A program made the position numbers and the translations under genes. This document shows positions 49,475 through 58,412 of a stretch of 64,000 bases of DNA, piece after piece (position 1 is the stretch's first letter; each line of letters begins with the position of its first letter). The DNA comes from Candidatus Jettenia caeni (GTDB taxonomy: Bacteria > Planctomycetota > Brocadiia > Brocadiales > Brocadiaceae): contig BAFH01000002.1 in the NCBI GenBank assembly GCA_000296795.1, forward strand, positions 246,686 through 310,685, given 5' to 3'. Under the pieces are notes generated by a model. That model ran no database searches. It had not been told where the DNA came from and saw nothing but the letters and a program-made list of their open reading frames with translations.

Positions 49475-50584
49475 ATGCTCTTTACCAGAGACGTTCACAA
49501 ACCAATGTATAATTCTCTGTCTGATTTGAAATCTGATAAGACAATCAATGAATGGTTCAGACAGTTCTTCCGTTCTCCCAAACAACTCCAAAACATTACC
49601 CCCTGGCCATCCTCGCATTCTTTGACTTCTCTTTCCTGAACTTCATCCTTGAAGAAAATCCTCATGTGCCCCTTTCTCGTTCCCTCTTCAAGAAATCTTC
49701 TGATGAAAAAATCTCTTCCTACTACTCTCCGGTTTCCAAGTTCAAGATGCTCTTACTTCGACCTCTGAAAAACCTTCCCTGCGATGCCGAAATCCCACGA
49801 TTCTTAGAGGAAAACGACAAGTATGCAAAAGCCTGTGGCTTATCTCCTCTGGCAATACCCCATGAATCCCAGATTAACCGCTTTAAAAACCATGAGATCA
49901 CCCCTATTGAGCTCCTTGCTATTTTTTACTTCATGGTGACCGTTGCCATTACTCACAAAATCGCTGATTCGTATCTGGCTGCAATCGACTCGTCGATTCT
50001 TGATAGCCATGCCAACCCTTTGCACAAGACGCTTACGGGAAGTTGTAAAACCTGTCCCTATGCTCACACATGCTCTCACCCAGCCGAGTGGGTCTCCACA
50101 GATGTCAATGCCTCATTTACCGTAAAACACGGCAATTACTTCTATGGACATAAAGTTCATACCATGGTTGACTCAGTATCAAATCTCGTCATGGGACTTT
50201 TTGTGTCTACCTCAAGCATAAACGATAATCCCCTTTTTATCCCCCTCTTAAAGGTCATTGATACGATTTGTTCGATTCCGCTTCAAAAAGCATGCTGCCG
50301 ATAAAGGGTACGATGGCAAAGACAACTATCATTTCGTGGTGAATGAACTCAAAGCAGAACTCATTATCCCCCATCGGGAGGAAACAAAAACCTCACCCTC
50401 TTTAGAACTCTTTCGCATCAAAGATCAGGTATACCACTGTACCAAAGTTGATATGCCTCTCAGACCGAATGGCTCTGATAAAAAACAAAACGCAGTTATG
50501 TTCAAATGCCCCAATGGATTTGACGGCTTCTCATGCCCTCATGCTACTGAATGCCTGAAACAGGGACAAACGCACAAAACTTAG
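49475..50584 (+). pseudogene. frameshifted, truncated DDE transposase (IS remnant)
   Basis: Transposase coding runs through three frame segments. ATG 49475 (MLFTRDVHKPMYNSLSD) stops early. The second frame (49552-50304) carries the body, with LAAIDSSILDSH and GHKVHTMVDSVSNLVMG. The third (50258-50584) carries AADKGYDGKDNYHFV, a DDE aspartate region, and a cysteine motif CPHATEC. The first and third segments are in the same frame, so a short shift occurred near 49560-49640 and was reversed near 50270. The C-terminal part with the catalytic glutamate is absent. The elements resemble the IS5/IS1182-like DDE group. It is inactive by itself and marks the left border of the accessory region. Confidence 0.85.
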
Positions 50585-50815
50585 AAGACCCCAAATAATT
50601 TCATGAATTAAAATTGCAAAAATTAGAATTTATTATTTAAACAGTAGTTCGGATATTTTATACAAGAGGAAGTTAGTATGAGGTATTGTATGTCCAGGTA
50701 AAAATAAAATGAGACTAAATCAAAAAGGATATATGATACTAAAATTGGTGGGAGCTCTTTTAGGTTGAGTGAAAGATATTTGTAAATCACAATTATCCTT
50801 TTGTTTAATTGGAAT

Positions 50816-51166
50816 TTAAGAAAGTAACTTGTTTACCCAATGTATTTTGCCATTTCGAAGAAAAGAATGGCTTTTGCAACCTTTAAGCCTCCAAATTGAA
50901 GGATAAAGAGAGATAGTATCGTCTTTATGTTTGATAATTCTCCATTTTGGGGATGTAGTTTCGACGAGGTTCATATGTAATATTGATCCGCAGTTACATG
51001 GACATTTCATAGCAACATACCAATAATAATTATCTTCACCCACTATATAAACAGTTTTTGGATTAAGATTTTCGGGCAATTCTTCAACCCAGCTAGATTC
51101 TAAAGGCGGTTTCAGAAAAGAAAACCAATCACGAATCGAGTATTTAATTTTCTTTAGCCATTCCAT
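50816..51166 (-). CDS. DUF6527-like small protein of the ubiquitin-like operon
   Basis: The 116-residue protein has two central cysteines in CPCNCGSI and a further one in KGCKSHSFLRNGKIHW, a likely zinc site. This fits the DUF6527 family, which often follows ThiF/JAB genes in bacterial ubiquitin-like operons. The start is set at the ATG at 51166 (MEWLKKIKYS); the frame opens with TTG at 51202 inside the E1 gene. It is the last gene of the four-gene operon. Its biochemical role is unknown. Confidence 0.72.
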   Translation of the reverse strand: MEWLKKIKYSIRDWFSFLKPPLESSWVEELPENLNPKTVYIVGEDNYYWYVAMKCPCNCGSILHMNLVETTSPKWRIIKHKDDTISLYPSIWRLKGCKSHSFLRNGKIHWVNKLLS

Positions 51167-51179
51167 ATGAGCTCTTTTC

Positions 51180-52562
51180 TTAGCTGAGTTCCGGCATTTC
51201 AAGAAGTGGTGTTACATCCCCACGTCCTACATGGCGGGAGAGAACCGGACATGCCTCACCATCGGATTCTACATGGCTATATTCACCAGTTAAGCTGTAT
51301 CTGTATACAGCAAAATTATCATTGTTATCGTCCCGATAGGGATGTAGTCTCGATAAAAGTTCAATCAATGCTTTGCTTGCAAAAAACATATTTACACTTA
51401 TCACGGCTGGCCGGTCTTCATTTACCCCAATAATATATTTCGATTCTAATAAGTCTCGATAAGAATCAGGGTCGATCCTCTTTAATCCAGCAGATCTTAC
51501 TTGTTCCATAGTATAAACCTTCCGGCTCAATAAACTTGATCCATCTGGTTGAAGATAATGAACAGCGCCAGAAATATGATCAATTCCACCTGAACCATCG
51601 GCTTCTAATTTGACACCAATGTCAATATAGGGAATTGAATAGAAAGTAGCGATGCGATTTAGTAAATGACGGCCATCGATACTATCCATACATCCAAAAA
51701 CAATATCACATTCGGCAACCGCTTTTACTGCCTCACGATTAAAAAGACTTGTTGGGAGGGTAATAATCTCGGTTCCTAGTCCCATCTCACGTATTGCTCT
51801 TGCTGTTACTTCTGTTTTGAGACTTTTATTTAAGGCATCTTTCATCGTTGTATTAAGTATTCTATTAAGATTTTTTTCTTCAACATGATCAGGGTCGATG
51901 ATCACTAATCTACCGACCCCTAATCGTACAAGTTGTTCGATTACCGGACTCCCTATTCCCGAACAACCAACAACTGCAAATGTTAAATTACGGAGTATTT
52001 CGATTGTACCTTTGCCAAAGATTTGTTTATGTCGGCTGGTAAATTCAGGAAGCTCTTTTGACGCATGATTATTATACCATCTATGGATATTTTCACCTGC
52101 AACAGTTATTACCGACAAAGGTATGAAATTGCCATTTGCATCAACACAACGGCCAAACATATAGCCATCCGTTAACATAATAACACTTGCATGGGGCAAT
52201 TCATCGTCCATCCACCCATAGATTGACGAAAAGAGGTCTCTGTCAGATTTATCGTCAGCAATTGAAAAATCGGAAAAGCCGCCAGGATGACTGTGTATTT
52301 TTAAAATAGCCATTTTCTTTTTTGCGGCTTCTTCAATTACTGGAATAATAATCTGTGTTGACCATTTTATTTGATCGGTTTTCCGAACTTGGCAGAGGTG
52401 ATAAGGAACGAGTATTATTTTCCGAACCAACAAGCAATGGAATCTTTTTCCATCAGATCTTCCGCACAATGCTATGGCGACTGCTTCCTTGTTATCACCA
52501 GGGAATAAGTGAGATTTTAATTGCTTATGTTGCTTACCTGTTAATCTTAAATTGATATTCAT
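51180..52562 (-). CDS. JAB-peptidase/E1-like (ThiF) fusion of a bacterial ubiquitin-like system
   Basis: The N-terminal half (residues 20-160) is a JAB/JAMM deubiquitinase-type domain: Glu26, His90-x-His92-Pro, Ser100, Asp103 (HSHPGGFSDFSIADD), all metal ligands present. The C-terminal half (about 180-430) is a ThiF/MoeB adenylation domain: GCSGIGSP (199-206), VIIDPDHVEEKNLNR, and CMDSIDGRHLLN. At the site where ThiF relatives usually read PGGPCLLC, this protein has PDGSSLLSR (339-347), so serines 342, 343 and 346 stand in for cysteine. The only later cysteine is Cys438. It probably activates the adjacent ubiquitin-like protein as an AMP adduct and also trims or removes it. Confidence 0.88.
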   Translation of the reverse strand: MNINLRLTGKQHKQLKSHLFPGDNKEAVAIALCGRSDGKRFHCLLVRKIILVPYHLCQVRKTDQIKWSTQIIIPVIEEAAKKKMAILKIHSHPGGFSDFSIADDKSDRDLFSSIYGWMDDELPHASVIMLTDGYMFGRCVDANGNFIPLSVITVAGENIHRWYNNHASKELPEFTSRHKQIFGKGTIEILRNLTFAVVGCSGIGSPVIEQLVRLGVGRLVIIDPDHVEEKNLNRILNTTMKDALNKSLKTEVTARAIREMGLGTEIITLPTSLFNREAVKAVAECDIVFGCMDSIDGRHLLNRIATFYSIPYIDIGVKLEADGSGGIDHISGAVHYLQPDGSSLLSRKVYTMEQVRSAGLKRIDPDSYRDLLESKYIIGVNEDRPAVISVNMFFASKALIELLSRLHPYRDDNNDNFAVYRYSLTGEYSHVESDGEACPVLSRHVGRGDVTPLLEMPELS

Positions 52563-52564
52563 GT

Positions 52565-52963
52565 CTATGCCTTTCGAAATTCCCTTTCTAACCAGTATTG
52601 AATAAGTAAAATATGTGAGGCAAGGTCATCTATTCCAGGACGCCATGGATTTTTTGAAGTTCTGTGCCTAGACCAACGCTGCCAGTTTTTGCCATCGAGA
52701 TTAAAAGAAGAAAGCGCTCCAATTGATTTTTGATCAGATCGTGAAAGATGAGGAAAAAAGTAAACCATATCCAATTGTACATCTGGATAACAACTTTCAA
52801 TTTTTACTGCCATAGACGCTTTTATTTGGTCGTATCCCTTTGGTAACGGGAAATCGTGAATAACTACCCAGCGTTGATTATTCTCTATGATGGTTTCACA
52901 AGGAAGATTAAGAGATGCAAGGTACGCCTCATCTCCTTCTGGCAAATTAAATTGTCTGCGCAT
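52565..52963 (-). CDS. E2-like (Prok-E2 family E type) protein
   Basis: The 132 residues match the prokaryotic E2 class that accompanies Multi_ubiq genes: FPLPKGYDQIKASMAVKIE, CYPDVQLDMVYFFPHLS, and the hallmark NWQRWSRHRTSKNPWRPGID near residues 93-112. The only cysteines, Cys22 and Cys58, are outside that hallmark; Ser98 in RWSRH is placed like an active residue. The protein would take the activated ubiquitin-like protein from the E1. It overlaps the Multi_ubiq gene by 17 bases and is two bases from the E1 gene. Confidence 0.82.
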   Translation of the reverse strand: MRRQFNLPEGDEAYLASLNLPCETIIENNQRWVVIHDFPLPKGYDQIKASMAVKIESCYPDVQLDMVYFFPHLSRSDQKSIGALSSFNLDGKNWQRWSRHRTSKNPWRPGIDDLASHILLIQYWLEREFRKA

Positions 52964-53270
52964 TTTTCCCTTCCGTTTGATCCATTGGAAGCGTTCTAAA
53001 TTTCTCTACTCCTGGAGTTGTAAAGTCAACCTTTTCATCAAGTTCAATCCTTTTGTTTTCACCACCACGAAACTTTTGAAAGAGCATATATTGTTCAGGT
53101 GGAGTTTTTTCGGCAAGATTTAATATCTCACGCCCACTCATTAAAGGAACATCGACGACATATTTATTTTTGTCAATCTTAATTCTGTATCGGCAACCTT
53201 TTGGTGGTTTTTTACCCTCAATTGCAAACTCTTCAAGATCAATAATTTCATCAAACATATCAGTCTTCAC
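52947..53270 (-). CDS. Multi_ubiq-domain ubiquitin-like protein
   Basis: A single beta-grasp ubiquitin-like domain of the Multi_ubiq type fills about residues 24-95: CRYRIKIDKNKYVVDVPLMS, GREILNLAEKTPPEQYMLFQ, and VDFTTPGVEKFRTLP. Many relatives have several copies, here only one. The tail (DQTEGKNAQTI) has no terminal Gly-Gly, so processing or conjugation at another residue would be needed. The GTG at 53270 follows GGAGG. It is the first gene of the operon and is divergent from the sigma factor gene. Confidence 0.85.
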   Translation of the reverse strand: MKTDMFDEIIDLEEFAIEGKKPPKGCRYRIKIDKNKYVVDVPLMSGREILNLAEKTPPEQYMLFQKFRGGENKRIELDEKVDFTTPGVEKFRTLPMDQTEGKNAQTI

Positions 53271-53332
53271 AATAAACCTCCTTCACATAAAAATTGTGTA
53301 ATATATTGCCTTATCAATACTCTCTAATATAA

Positions 53333-53351
53333 AATACGTTAATTCGTGACA
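53333..53351 (-). promoter_or_regulatory. bipartite promoter motif, ubiquitin-like operon side
   Basis: On the minus strand the sequence is TGTCACG-N6-CGTATT, then TTATATTAGA. It ends 62 bases before the Multi_ubiq start. The same 13 fixed bases occur on the opposite strand at 53417-53435. Confidence 0.55.
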
Positions 53352-53416
53352 CAAATATGAGAAATGCAGGTATTTTTATACTTGGCAATAATTTTACTAA
53401 ATAATTAAATTTATTT

Positions 53417-53435
53417 TGTCACGCTTTTCCGTATT
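53417..53435 (+). promoter_or_regulatory. bipartite promoter motif, sigma-factor operon side
   Basis: TGTCACG-N6-CGTATT followed by AATATTATAG, identical in all 13 fixed positions and spacing to the motif at 53333-53351 on the other strand. It ends 45 bases before the sigma factor ATG. Autoregulation by that sigma factor is the simplest explanation. Confidence 0.55.
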
Positions 53436-53479
53436 AATATTATAGAGGGTTATAAAAAAAACACATTTTGAGGATTGTA

Positions 53480-54139
53480 ATGGAAAGCAAAATTGATGAA
53501 GAAATCTTGATTTCTCAAGAAACAGATGAAAACCTTCTAATTTATATATCAATGAAGGATGATGATCCAAATACAGCAACGATAGCCTTTGAAGAATTTT
53601 ATCATAGACATGTATCATACCTATACAACGTTTTAGTTAAACAATACCCTAATCTTGAGAGAAGTGATGAGATTAATGATCTTCTTCAAGATACCTTTTT
53701 GAGAGTTTATGGAAAAGCAGGTACATATAAATATATCGGAACTAAGAATTTTAAGGAATCAGAGGCAAACGTACGGGCATGGATAGGGAGAATTGCAATA
53801 AATATTCATCATGATAATTATCGTAAAAATGAAAATAACAACGAAGAATATTTAGATGATATTGAATGGGAAAATATTCCAAAACGGCCAGAATCAATTA
53901 ACATTAAAACTGAACAAATACAAATTATAGAAAAAGTACTTGGTACACTCTCAGAAAGAGATAAAGCTATTATCCTTGCTTCTTACCAATACTATGATTT
54001 CGAAGAGGGGGATTTTAAAATACCCAGAGAAGAACTAAACGCTCTATGCGACAGATTTCAAACAACACGGGATAATATCCGGCAAATTCGGAAAAGGACG
54101 ATTCAAAAGATCAAAGAATACGAAAATGCACATCCTTAA
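53480..54139 (+). CDS. sigma-70 family (ECF-like) RNA polymerase sigma factor
   Basis: The 219-residue protein has region 2 (FEEFYHRHVSYLYNVLVKQY and DLLQDTFLRVYGKAGTYKY) and region 4 (TLSERDKAIILASYQYYDFE, then TTRDNIRQIRKRTIQKIKEY), with no region 1 or 3, as in ECF sigma factors. A spacer with NIHHDNYRKN links the two. The frame opens with TTG at 53468, but the ATG at 53480 follows TTGAGGAT and is better. It is co-directional with the 123-residue protein and the ImmA/IrrE gene and divergent from the ubiquitin-like operon. No anti-sigma factor gene with a membrane span is visible. Confidence 0.87.
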   Translation: MESKIDEEILISQETDENLLIYISMKDDDPNTATIAFEEFYHRHVSYLYNVLVKQYPNLERSDEINDLLQDTFLRVYGKAGTYKYIGTKNFKESEANVRAWIGRIAINIHHDNYRKNENNNEEYLDDIEWENIPKRPESINIKTEQIQIIEKVLGTLSERDKAIILASYQYYDFEEGDFKIPREELNALCDRFQTTRDNIRQIRKRTIQKIKEYENAHP

Positions 54140-54313
54140 CTGATAGCGTTGCTGCTTGATAATTTTGAGCTTGTTATATTGATACTTTCACATCTTATGA
54201 TTCAATAGATTTGTAAAGGTTTTCTATCTTTTCAAAAGCAATTTCTTTAATTTTTCAGAATTAGAATATTGCTTTTTACTATATCCTTCGAGATAAATCG
54301 AGGAGATTAATTT

Positions 54314-54685
54314 ATGAAGATTAAAAATAATTCTAAAGATAATTGTGAGAATACAAAAGATCTTGAACGAAAAATATATGCTACACTGAGGGCAAAGGGC
54401 CTGATCATACCTATTACAGCACAAGAAGTGTTGGATGCCGAGACCTTAATGAAAGGCAATATGGTTGAGCTCCCCAAAGAATTACGTGATCCTGAAATGA
54501 TATTAAATCGAGCAAAACAAAAATTGAGCATAAAATCCTCTCCGTTATTTTCCTCAAATAAAGAGGTAGAAGAGAACTTGGCACGTGCTGCACGTGAAGA
54601 TGGGAATATTTCACCAGAAATTGAGGAGCGAATGAGAAAAGATAGGGAAGCCGCCGAGAAAAAAGCTAAGAATGCAAGAGAATAA
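54314..54685 (+). CDS. small charged protein between sigma factor and ImmA/IrrE genes
   Basis: The 123-residue protein is hydrophilic and mostly helical by composition; it has no cysteine, membrane span or known motif. The end (EIEERMRKDREAAEKKAKNA) is a predicted charged helix. It overlaps the protease gene by 14 bases and follows the sigma gene by 174 bases. By position it may be the substrate or anti-sigma factor controlled by the protease, as in ImmR/ImmA pairs; this is inference. Confidence 0.68.
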   Translation: MKIKNNSKDNCENTKDLERKIYATLRAKGLIIPITAQEVLDAETLMKGNMVELPKELRDPEMILNRAKQKLSIKSSPLFSSNKEVEENLARAAREDGNISPEIEERMRKDREAAEKKAKNARE

Positions 54686-55547
54686 GCATATAAAAGCATT
54701 ATCCAGGGAAAGAGAACAAGAAATAAGTGAACTGGCTGAATTTATTGCAGAAGAATACAGCACAGTTGATTATATTTCTCCAGAAAAAATTGCAGAGGCT
54801 AATCAAATAACATTTAGCTATGGAGACTATGGTGATGCTTTTGATGGAATGCTTGAACACAGATTTTCAAAATTTCATATTTATTGCAATCTTAATCGCA
54901 TTAACCGTATCGATTCTCCAAGGGCGCGATTTACTTTTTGTCATGAACTTGGACATTATTATATTGATGAACACCGGCAATCTTTAGAATCTGGAAAGGT
55001 TCCAGCGCACCCTTCACGGTGTGAATATGAATCAGGAAACATTGTAGAACGGGAAGCCGACTATTTTGCTTCTAATTTATTAATGCCGACAAAACGTTTC
55101 CTCCAATTTGCGAAAAAAGTAAAAATAGGATTTGAGGGTATTCATAAAATAGCAAATAACTTTGGTGTGTCTATAATAAGTGCATCAATCAGATATTGCA
55201 GTTCCAATATTGCATCATGTGCAATTATTAAATGGAATGTTGACGGATATGCATGGAAATGGCTTTCAGCAAAAACATATAAAGCACAATATAGAAAAAC
55301 TATAGAGTTTCAAAACAATTTACCAATAGACTCCCCGACTGCCAGAGCATTAAGAGGGGAAAATTCTTCAGAAAAAGGCTTTTTTGAAGCAGGAACTACG
55401 GCATCAAGTTGGTTCCCATATATAAAACAAGGCTCTCACAAGGACATTATTTTTATTGAACAGGCTATTTCATTAGGACGCTTCGGTGTGTTAACATTCC
55501 TTTATCCTGAATCAGGAAATTATGATTTTGAAGGTAATATTTTGTAA
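54672..55547 (+). CDS. ImmA/IrrE-family metallopeptidase
   Basis: The zinc motif HELGH appears in ARFTFCHELGHYYIDEH near residues 89-105, and the third ligand region is EREADYFASNLLMP some 35 residues later. ImmA/IrrE proteins cleave repressors or anti-sigma-like partners in response to stress or DNA damage. The family usually has an N-terminal YxxxKxxE-like region, here EISELAEFIAEEYSTVDYIS. The C-terminal third is unlike common ImmA proteins and may sense a signal. It converges with the PglZ operon, with only 22 bases between stops. Confidence 0.88.
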   Translation: MQENKHIKALSREREQEISELAEFIAEEYSTVDYISPEKIAEANQITFSYGDYGDAFDGMLEHRFSKFHIYCNLNRINRIDSPRARFTFCHELGHYYIDEHRQSLESGKVPAHPSRCEYESGNIVEREADYFASNLLMPTKRFLQFAKKVKIGFEGIHKIANNFGVSIISASIRYCSSNIASCAIIKWNVDGYAWKWLSAKTYKAQYRKTIEFQNNLPIDSPTARALRGENSSEKGFFEAGTTASSWFPYIKQGSHKDIIFIEQAISLGRFGVLTFLYPESGNYDFEGNIL

Positions 55548-55569
55548 TACATTTCAAACAGTAACTATA

Positions 55570-56325
55570 TCAATTTACTTTAACTTCCATAGTTTTTATT
55601 ACAACAACCACTTCATTGGCTCCCTGATGAAAAATCTCCAGCCGTTTATTATTTGTAAGGTCTTGTTGTGAGAATTGATCTAAAGTAAAAGGGAAGAGTA
55701 TTGGGCTTTGTGTGATAACAGAGATCAATCCAGAATGGGAATTTCTGGAAATTAAAATTGCTTCAACAAGCCATGCTATAAGCTTTTTATCAGTAATTAA
55801 GTGAGAAGTAACTGGTAGATAAATACCTTTTTTCGTAGCATCTTTTAACACACCCCAATCAACGAAACAGCGTAAAACGCGTCTTGCTGCCCTTGTTACG
55901 GTTTCACGCTCGCCAAATTGTTCCTTAATACGTCTTAAGACCTGCACAGGTGTAAATGACCCTTGTAATTTCAAAAGACGACCAACCGTATCTGCCATTA
56001 TTCCAAAAAAAGGATAAATAGCTATTGACAATCCCCAATGAAGGATGATGTGATCGCTAAAAGGTAATTTTCTAAAATAGGTTATAGCATCTTCTTTAAG
56101 TGGTTGCACACTTTCAGGTGATGAAACCCAAATCTTGAGCAGAATAGTTAGTGCCTTTTCCCTGCTTCCCCGCTTTGTGTTACCATCAGAATGAAGCTGG
56201 TCACTCAGGATGTTGTATAACACTGATTCTATCTCTTTTTTCGATTTGCCTTCTGCAAGGAGTTCCGCTGTCTTCTCAAGCCACTCAAGCCTGATACGTT
56301 GACTAAATCCAACTTCTCTTTTCAT
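55570..56325 (-). CDS. unrecognised winged-helix-like protein downstream of pglZ
   Basis: The 251 residues fall in two parts. Residues 1-110 are helical (QRIRLEWLEKTAELLAEGKS, then DHIILHWGLSIAIYPFFG). Residues 110-190 look like a winged helix (FTPVQVLRRIKEQFGERET then VTRAARRVLRCFVDWGVLK followed by a turn and GIYLP). Small proteins of this sort accompany PglZ in several defence gene sets and could be the BrxA- or BrxF-like piece, but I cannot assign a family. It starts five bases after the PglZ stop, so it belongs to the same operon. Confidence 0.68.
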   Translation of the reverse strand: MKREVGFSQRIRLEWLEKTAELLAEGKSKKEIESVLYNILSDQLHSDGNTKRGSREKALTILLKIWVSSPESVQPLKEDAITYFRKLPFSDHIILHWGLSIAIYPFFGIMADTVGRLLKLQGSFTPVQVLRRIKEQFGERETVTRAARRVLRCFVDWGVLKDATKKGIYLPVTSHLITDKKLIAWLVEAILISRNSHSGLISVITQSPILFPFTLDQFSQQDLTNNKRLEIFHQGANEVVVVIKTMEVKVN

Positions 56326-56330
56326 ATAAC

Positions 56331-58412
56331 TTAACTTCTTTCAATCTGAACAAATGGAACTACAGATTCCTCTAACGATATCCCACCATGTGCAATAATT
56401 TGTTCATCTGTATGAATAAATGCAGACCTGCCAGGGGCCAATAGTGGTAAATAATCCTGTGGAAGGCCAATTTGTGGCCATTCCATTGCTTCAGGAAATC
56501 TTGTCTTTATCGTTTTTCGTAAGACTTGGTTGGGATATATCCTTACCCTTTCTCCTCGTACATCGGCTATAGAACCCTCCGCAGGACGGCCACATCCTTT
56601 GGCCTCAATACTACCATGGTCAGATGTTAAGAAGATCTTATAATTCCTTTCAAGTAAAAGGTCAATGAGCTTTCCCAGAAAACCCTCTTTTGCCCATTGG
56701 CGTACTTGATTATGCATCCCTGCCAAGCCAAGTTCCATACCGTGCATTATTTTGTCTACTGTATCCACTACTAAACCCAATATACGAATTCTCTGATCTA
56801 AGGTTATTTCATCGATCACATGTGTTTTTGTTTCATTCACACCTTTTACGTAGCTTATTTCTGACTGTGTAAAACCGTGGTCTATCCAGAACTGTGACCA
56901 TAATACAGGTTCTCTTTCGAGAGTATTGATACTGTTGGGAAAGCACATTGGTGGTTTTCCTGCGAATGCTGCCTGTCGGGATACCGGAGTGATGGTTGGT
57001 ATCCAACCAAAAATTGCCCTTTCCCGGATAGATAAATGTGGTCGTTGTTTCATAAATTCTTCCTTGACCACCAACCAGGAATCAAAAGCCATACCATCTA
57101 TCAGAATTAATGCGACCTTTTCTTTACCCATAGACCTCATGTAACGCTCCATTGCCCTCGGAATATGGTGTACCATAACAGGAGGTACAGGAGGTTGATT
57201 GTATAAACCTCCATATCGTTTCTGTATCCAGAGTAGAAATGCTTTGTCGATCCTTTCCTGAAGCATTTGAAATTGATTAGCGTGTAGTTCAGATATTGAA
57301 GCACTTTTGAGATGATCGGTAGAGCCGGCATCTTGCCAGTTTTTATTGAAGTCAAGCTGGCTGGAAGCAAGCTCCACGTGTTTTCCCGTTTGATGGAAAA
57401 GAACGATAACCTCTGCCCACCGATGCGCAAAGATCAACCAATCCTGATGCCTGCCTTCTGCATCAGGAATTGAGCCTTCAATACTCTTCATCAACTTTTG
57501 TAACCGGCGTAATGTATCGAGTTCCGGGTCTACCTTAATCCCTGAAACAACCCATGTTTTGGAAAGTATATCAGATTTTGGGTGTTGAACAGGGTGTAGC
57601 ATACCTTCCAAAAAGAGATTATCTATGTAAATACGGATATCGTGGTGATCAAAAGGAATGTTAGGTGGTCCTGAATATTTCAAATCATCGGTTAACCCCT
57701 TTTCACTGACTATTTCCGCTTTACCAGATGTCATGCCTTCAAGAAATATTGGCCAGCGCTCTTGCAAAAATTCAAAAAAAGCCTCTCTATCCGATACAAT
57801 CTTCTCAAGAGGCCAGGCATCAAAACATTTGTTTTGACGTAAGATATAAATAAACCGCTCATTAAGAATTGGAGGGATATGCAGCTCTTTATAATGGAGT
57901 CGAAGGAGGACACGAAGTAAATCATGTGGTTGCTTAATCAGTTCCGGGACAATTTCAAATACATGCCTGAGGACGAAGTCTTTTGTCGTATTATCTCCAA
58001 GCTTTTCAGGTTTATACCGTATTTGTGCCTGGTATAAGGTATCAAGATTACTGCGGTCGAGACCTTCGATTACAGGATAACTTAAATTGGGAAACAGGTC
58101 ACCCAAATTAAAGGAAAGTTTTCGCCCTACACGTAAAAGATCGTAGGGAAGAAAACTTAAATCATCTGTAGGTGATCTTAGAATAACCACAAGGTCTGTC
58201 AATTCTCCCTTGTCCCAAAGCGAACGGTACTTTGATTCGTACGAAAAGCGGAATGCAATAGAATCATCGAATTCTAAAATCTCAAATCCCCGTTCTCGTA
58301 AAGCCATGACAATACCTTCCTCCGTCAATAATCCATCAGGATCTGCAACCAGTGTCAACCGTACAACCTGAGGAGTAAATTCTTTTAAAACATAATCACG
58401 CCAGCTATCCAT
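56331..58412 (-). CDS. pglZ: PglZ-domain (alkaline-phosphatase fold) defence protein
   Basis: The C-terminal half of the 693-residue protein has the PglZ core: VALILIDGMAFDSW with the first metal aspartate, and TSDHGSIEAKGCGRP with the SDHG metal site near residues 595-610. The N-terminal half (about 1-250) is the substrate-shaping region seen in BREX-3-like PglZ proteins (EFTPQVVRLTLVADPDGLL). PglZ proteins are phosphatase-like or metal-dependent nucleases required for BREX and Pgl phage exclusion. The start overlaps the end of the SNF2 gene by eight bases. Confidence 0.88.
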   Translation of the reverse strand: MDSWRDYVLKEFTPQVVRLTLVADPDGLLTEEGIVMALRERGFEILEFDDSIAFRFSYESKYRSLWDKGELTDLVVILRSPTDDLSFLPYDLLRVGRKLSFNLGDLFPNLSYPVIEGLDRSNLDTLYQAQIRYKPEKLGDNTTKDFVLRHVFEIVPELIKQPHDLLRVLLRLHYKELHIPPILNERFIYILRQNKCFDAWPLEKIVSDREAFFEFLQERWPIFLEGMTSGKAEIVSEKGLTDDLKYSGPPNIPFDHHDIRIYIDNLFLEGMLHPVQHPKSDILSKTWVVSGIKVDPELDTLRRLQKLMKSIEGSIPDAEGRHQDWLIFAHRWAEVIVLFHQTGKHVELASSQLDFNKNWQDAGSTDHLKSASISELHANQFQMLQERIDKAFLLWIQKRYGGLYNQPPVPPVMVHHIPRAMERYMRSMGKEKVALILIDGMAFDSWLVVKEEFMKQRPHLSIRERAIFGWIPTITPVSRQAAFAGKPPMCFPNSINTLEREPVLWSQFWIDHGFTQSEISYVKGVNETKTHVIDEITLDQRIRILGLVVDTVDKIMHGMELGLAGMHNQVRQWAKEGFLGKLIDLLLERNYKIFLTSDHGSIEAKGCGRPAEGSIADVRGERVRIYPNQVLRKTIKTRFPEAMEWPQIGLPQDYLPLLAPGRSAFIHTDEQIIAHGGISLEESVVPFVQIERS

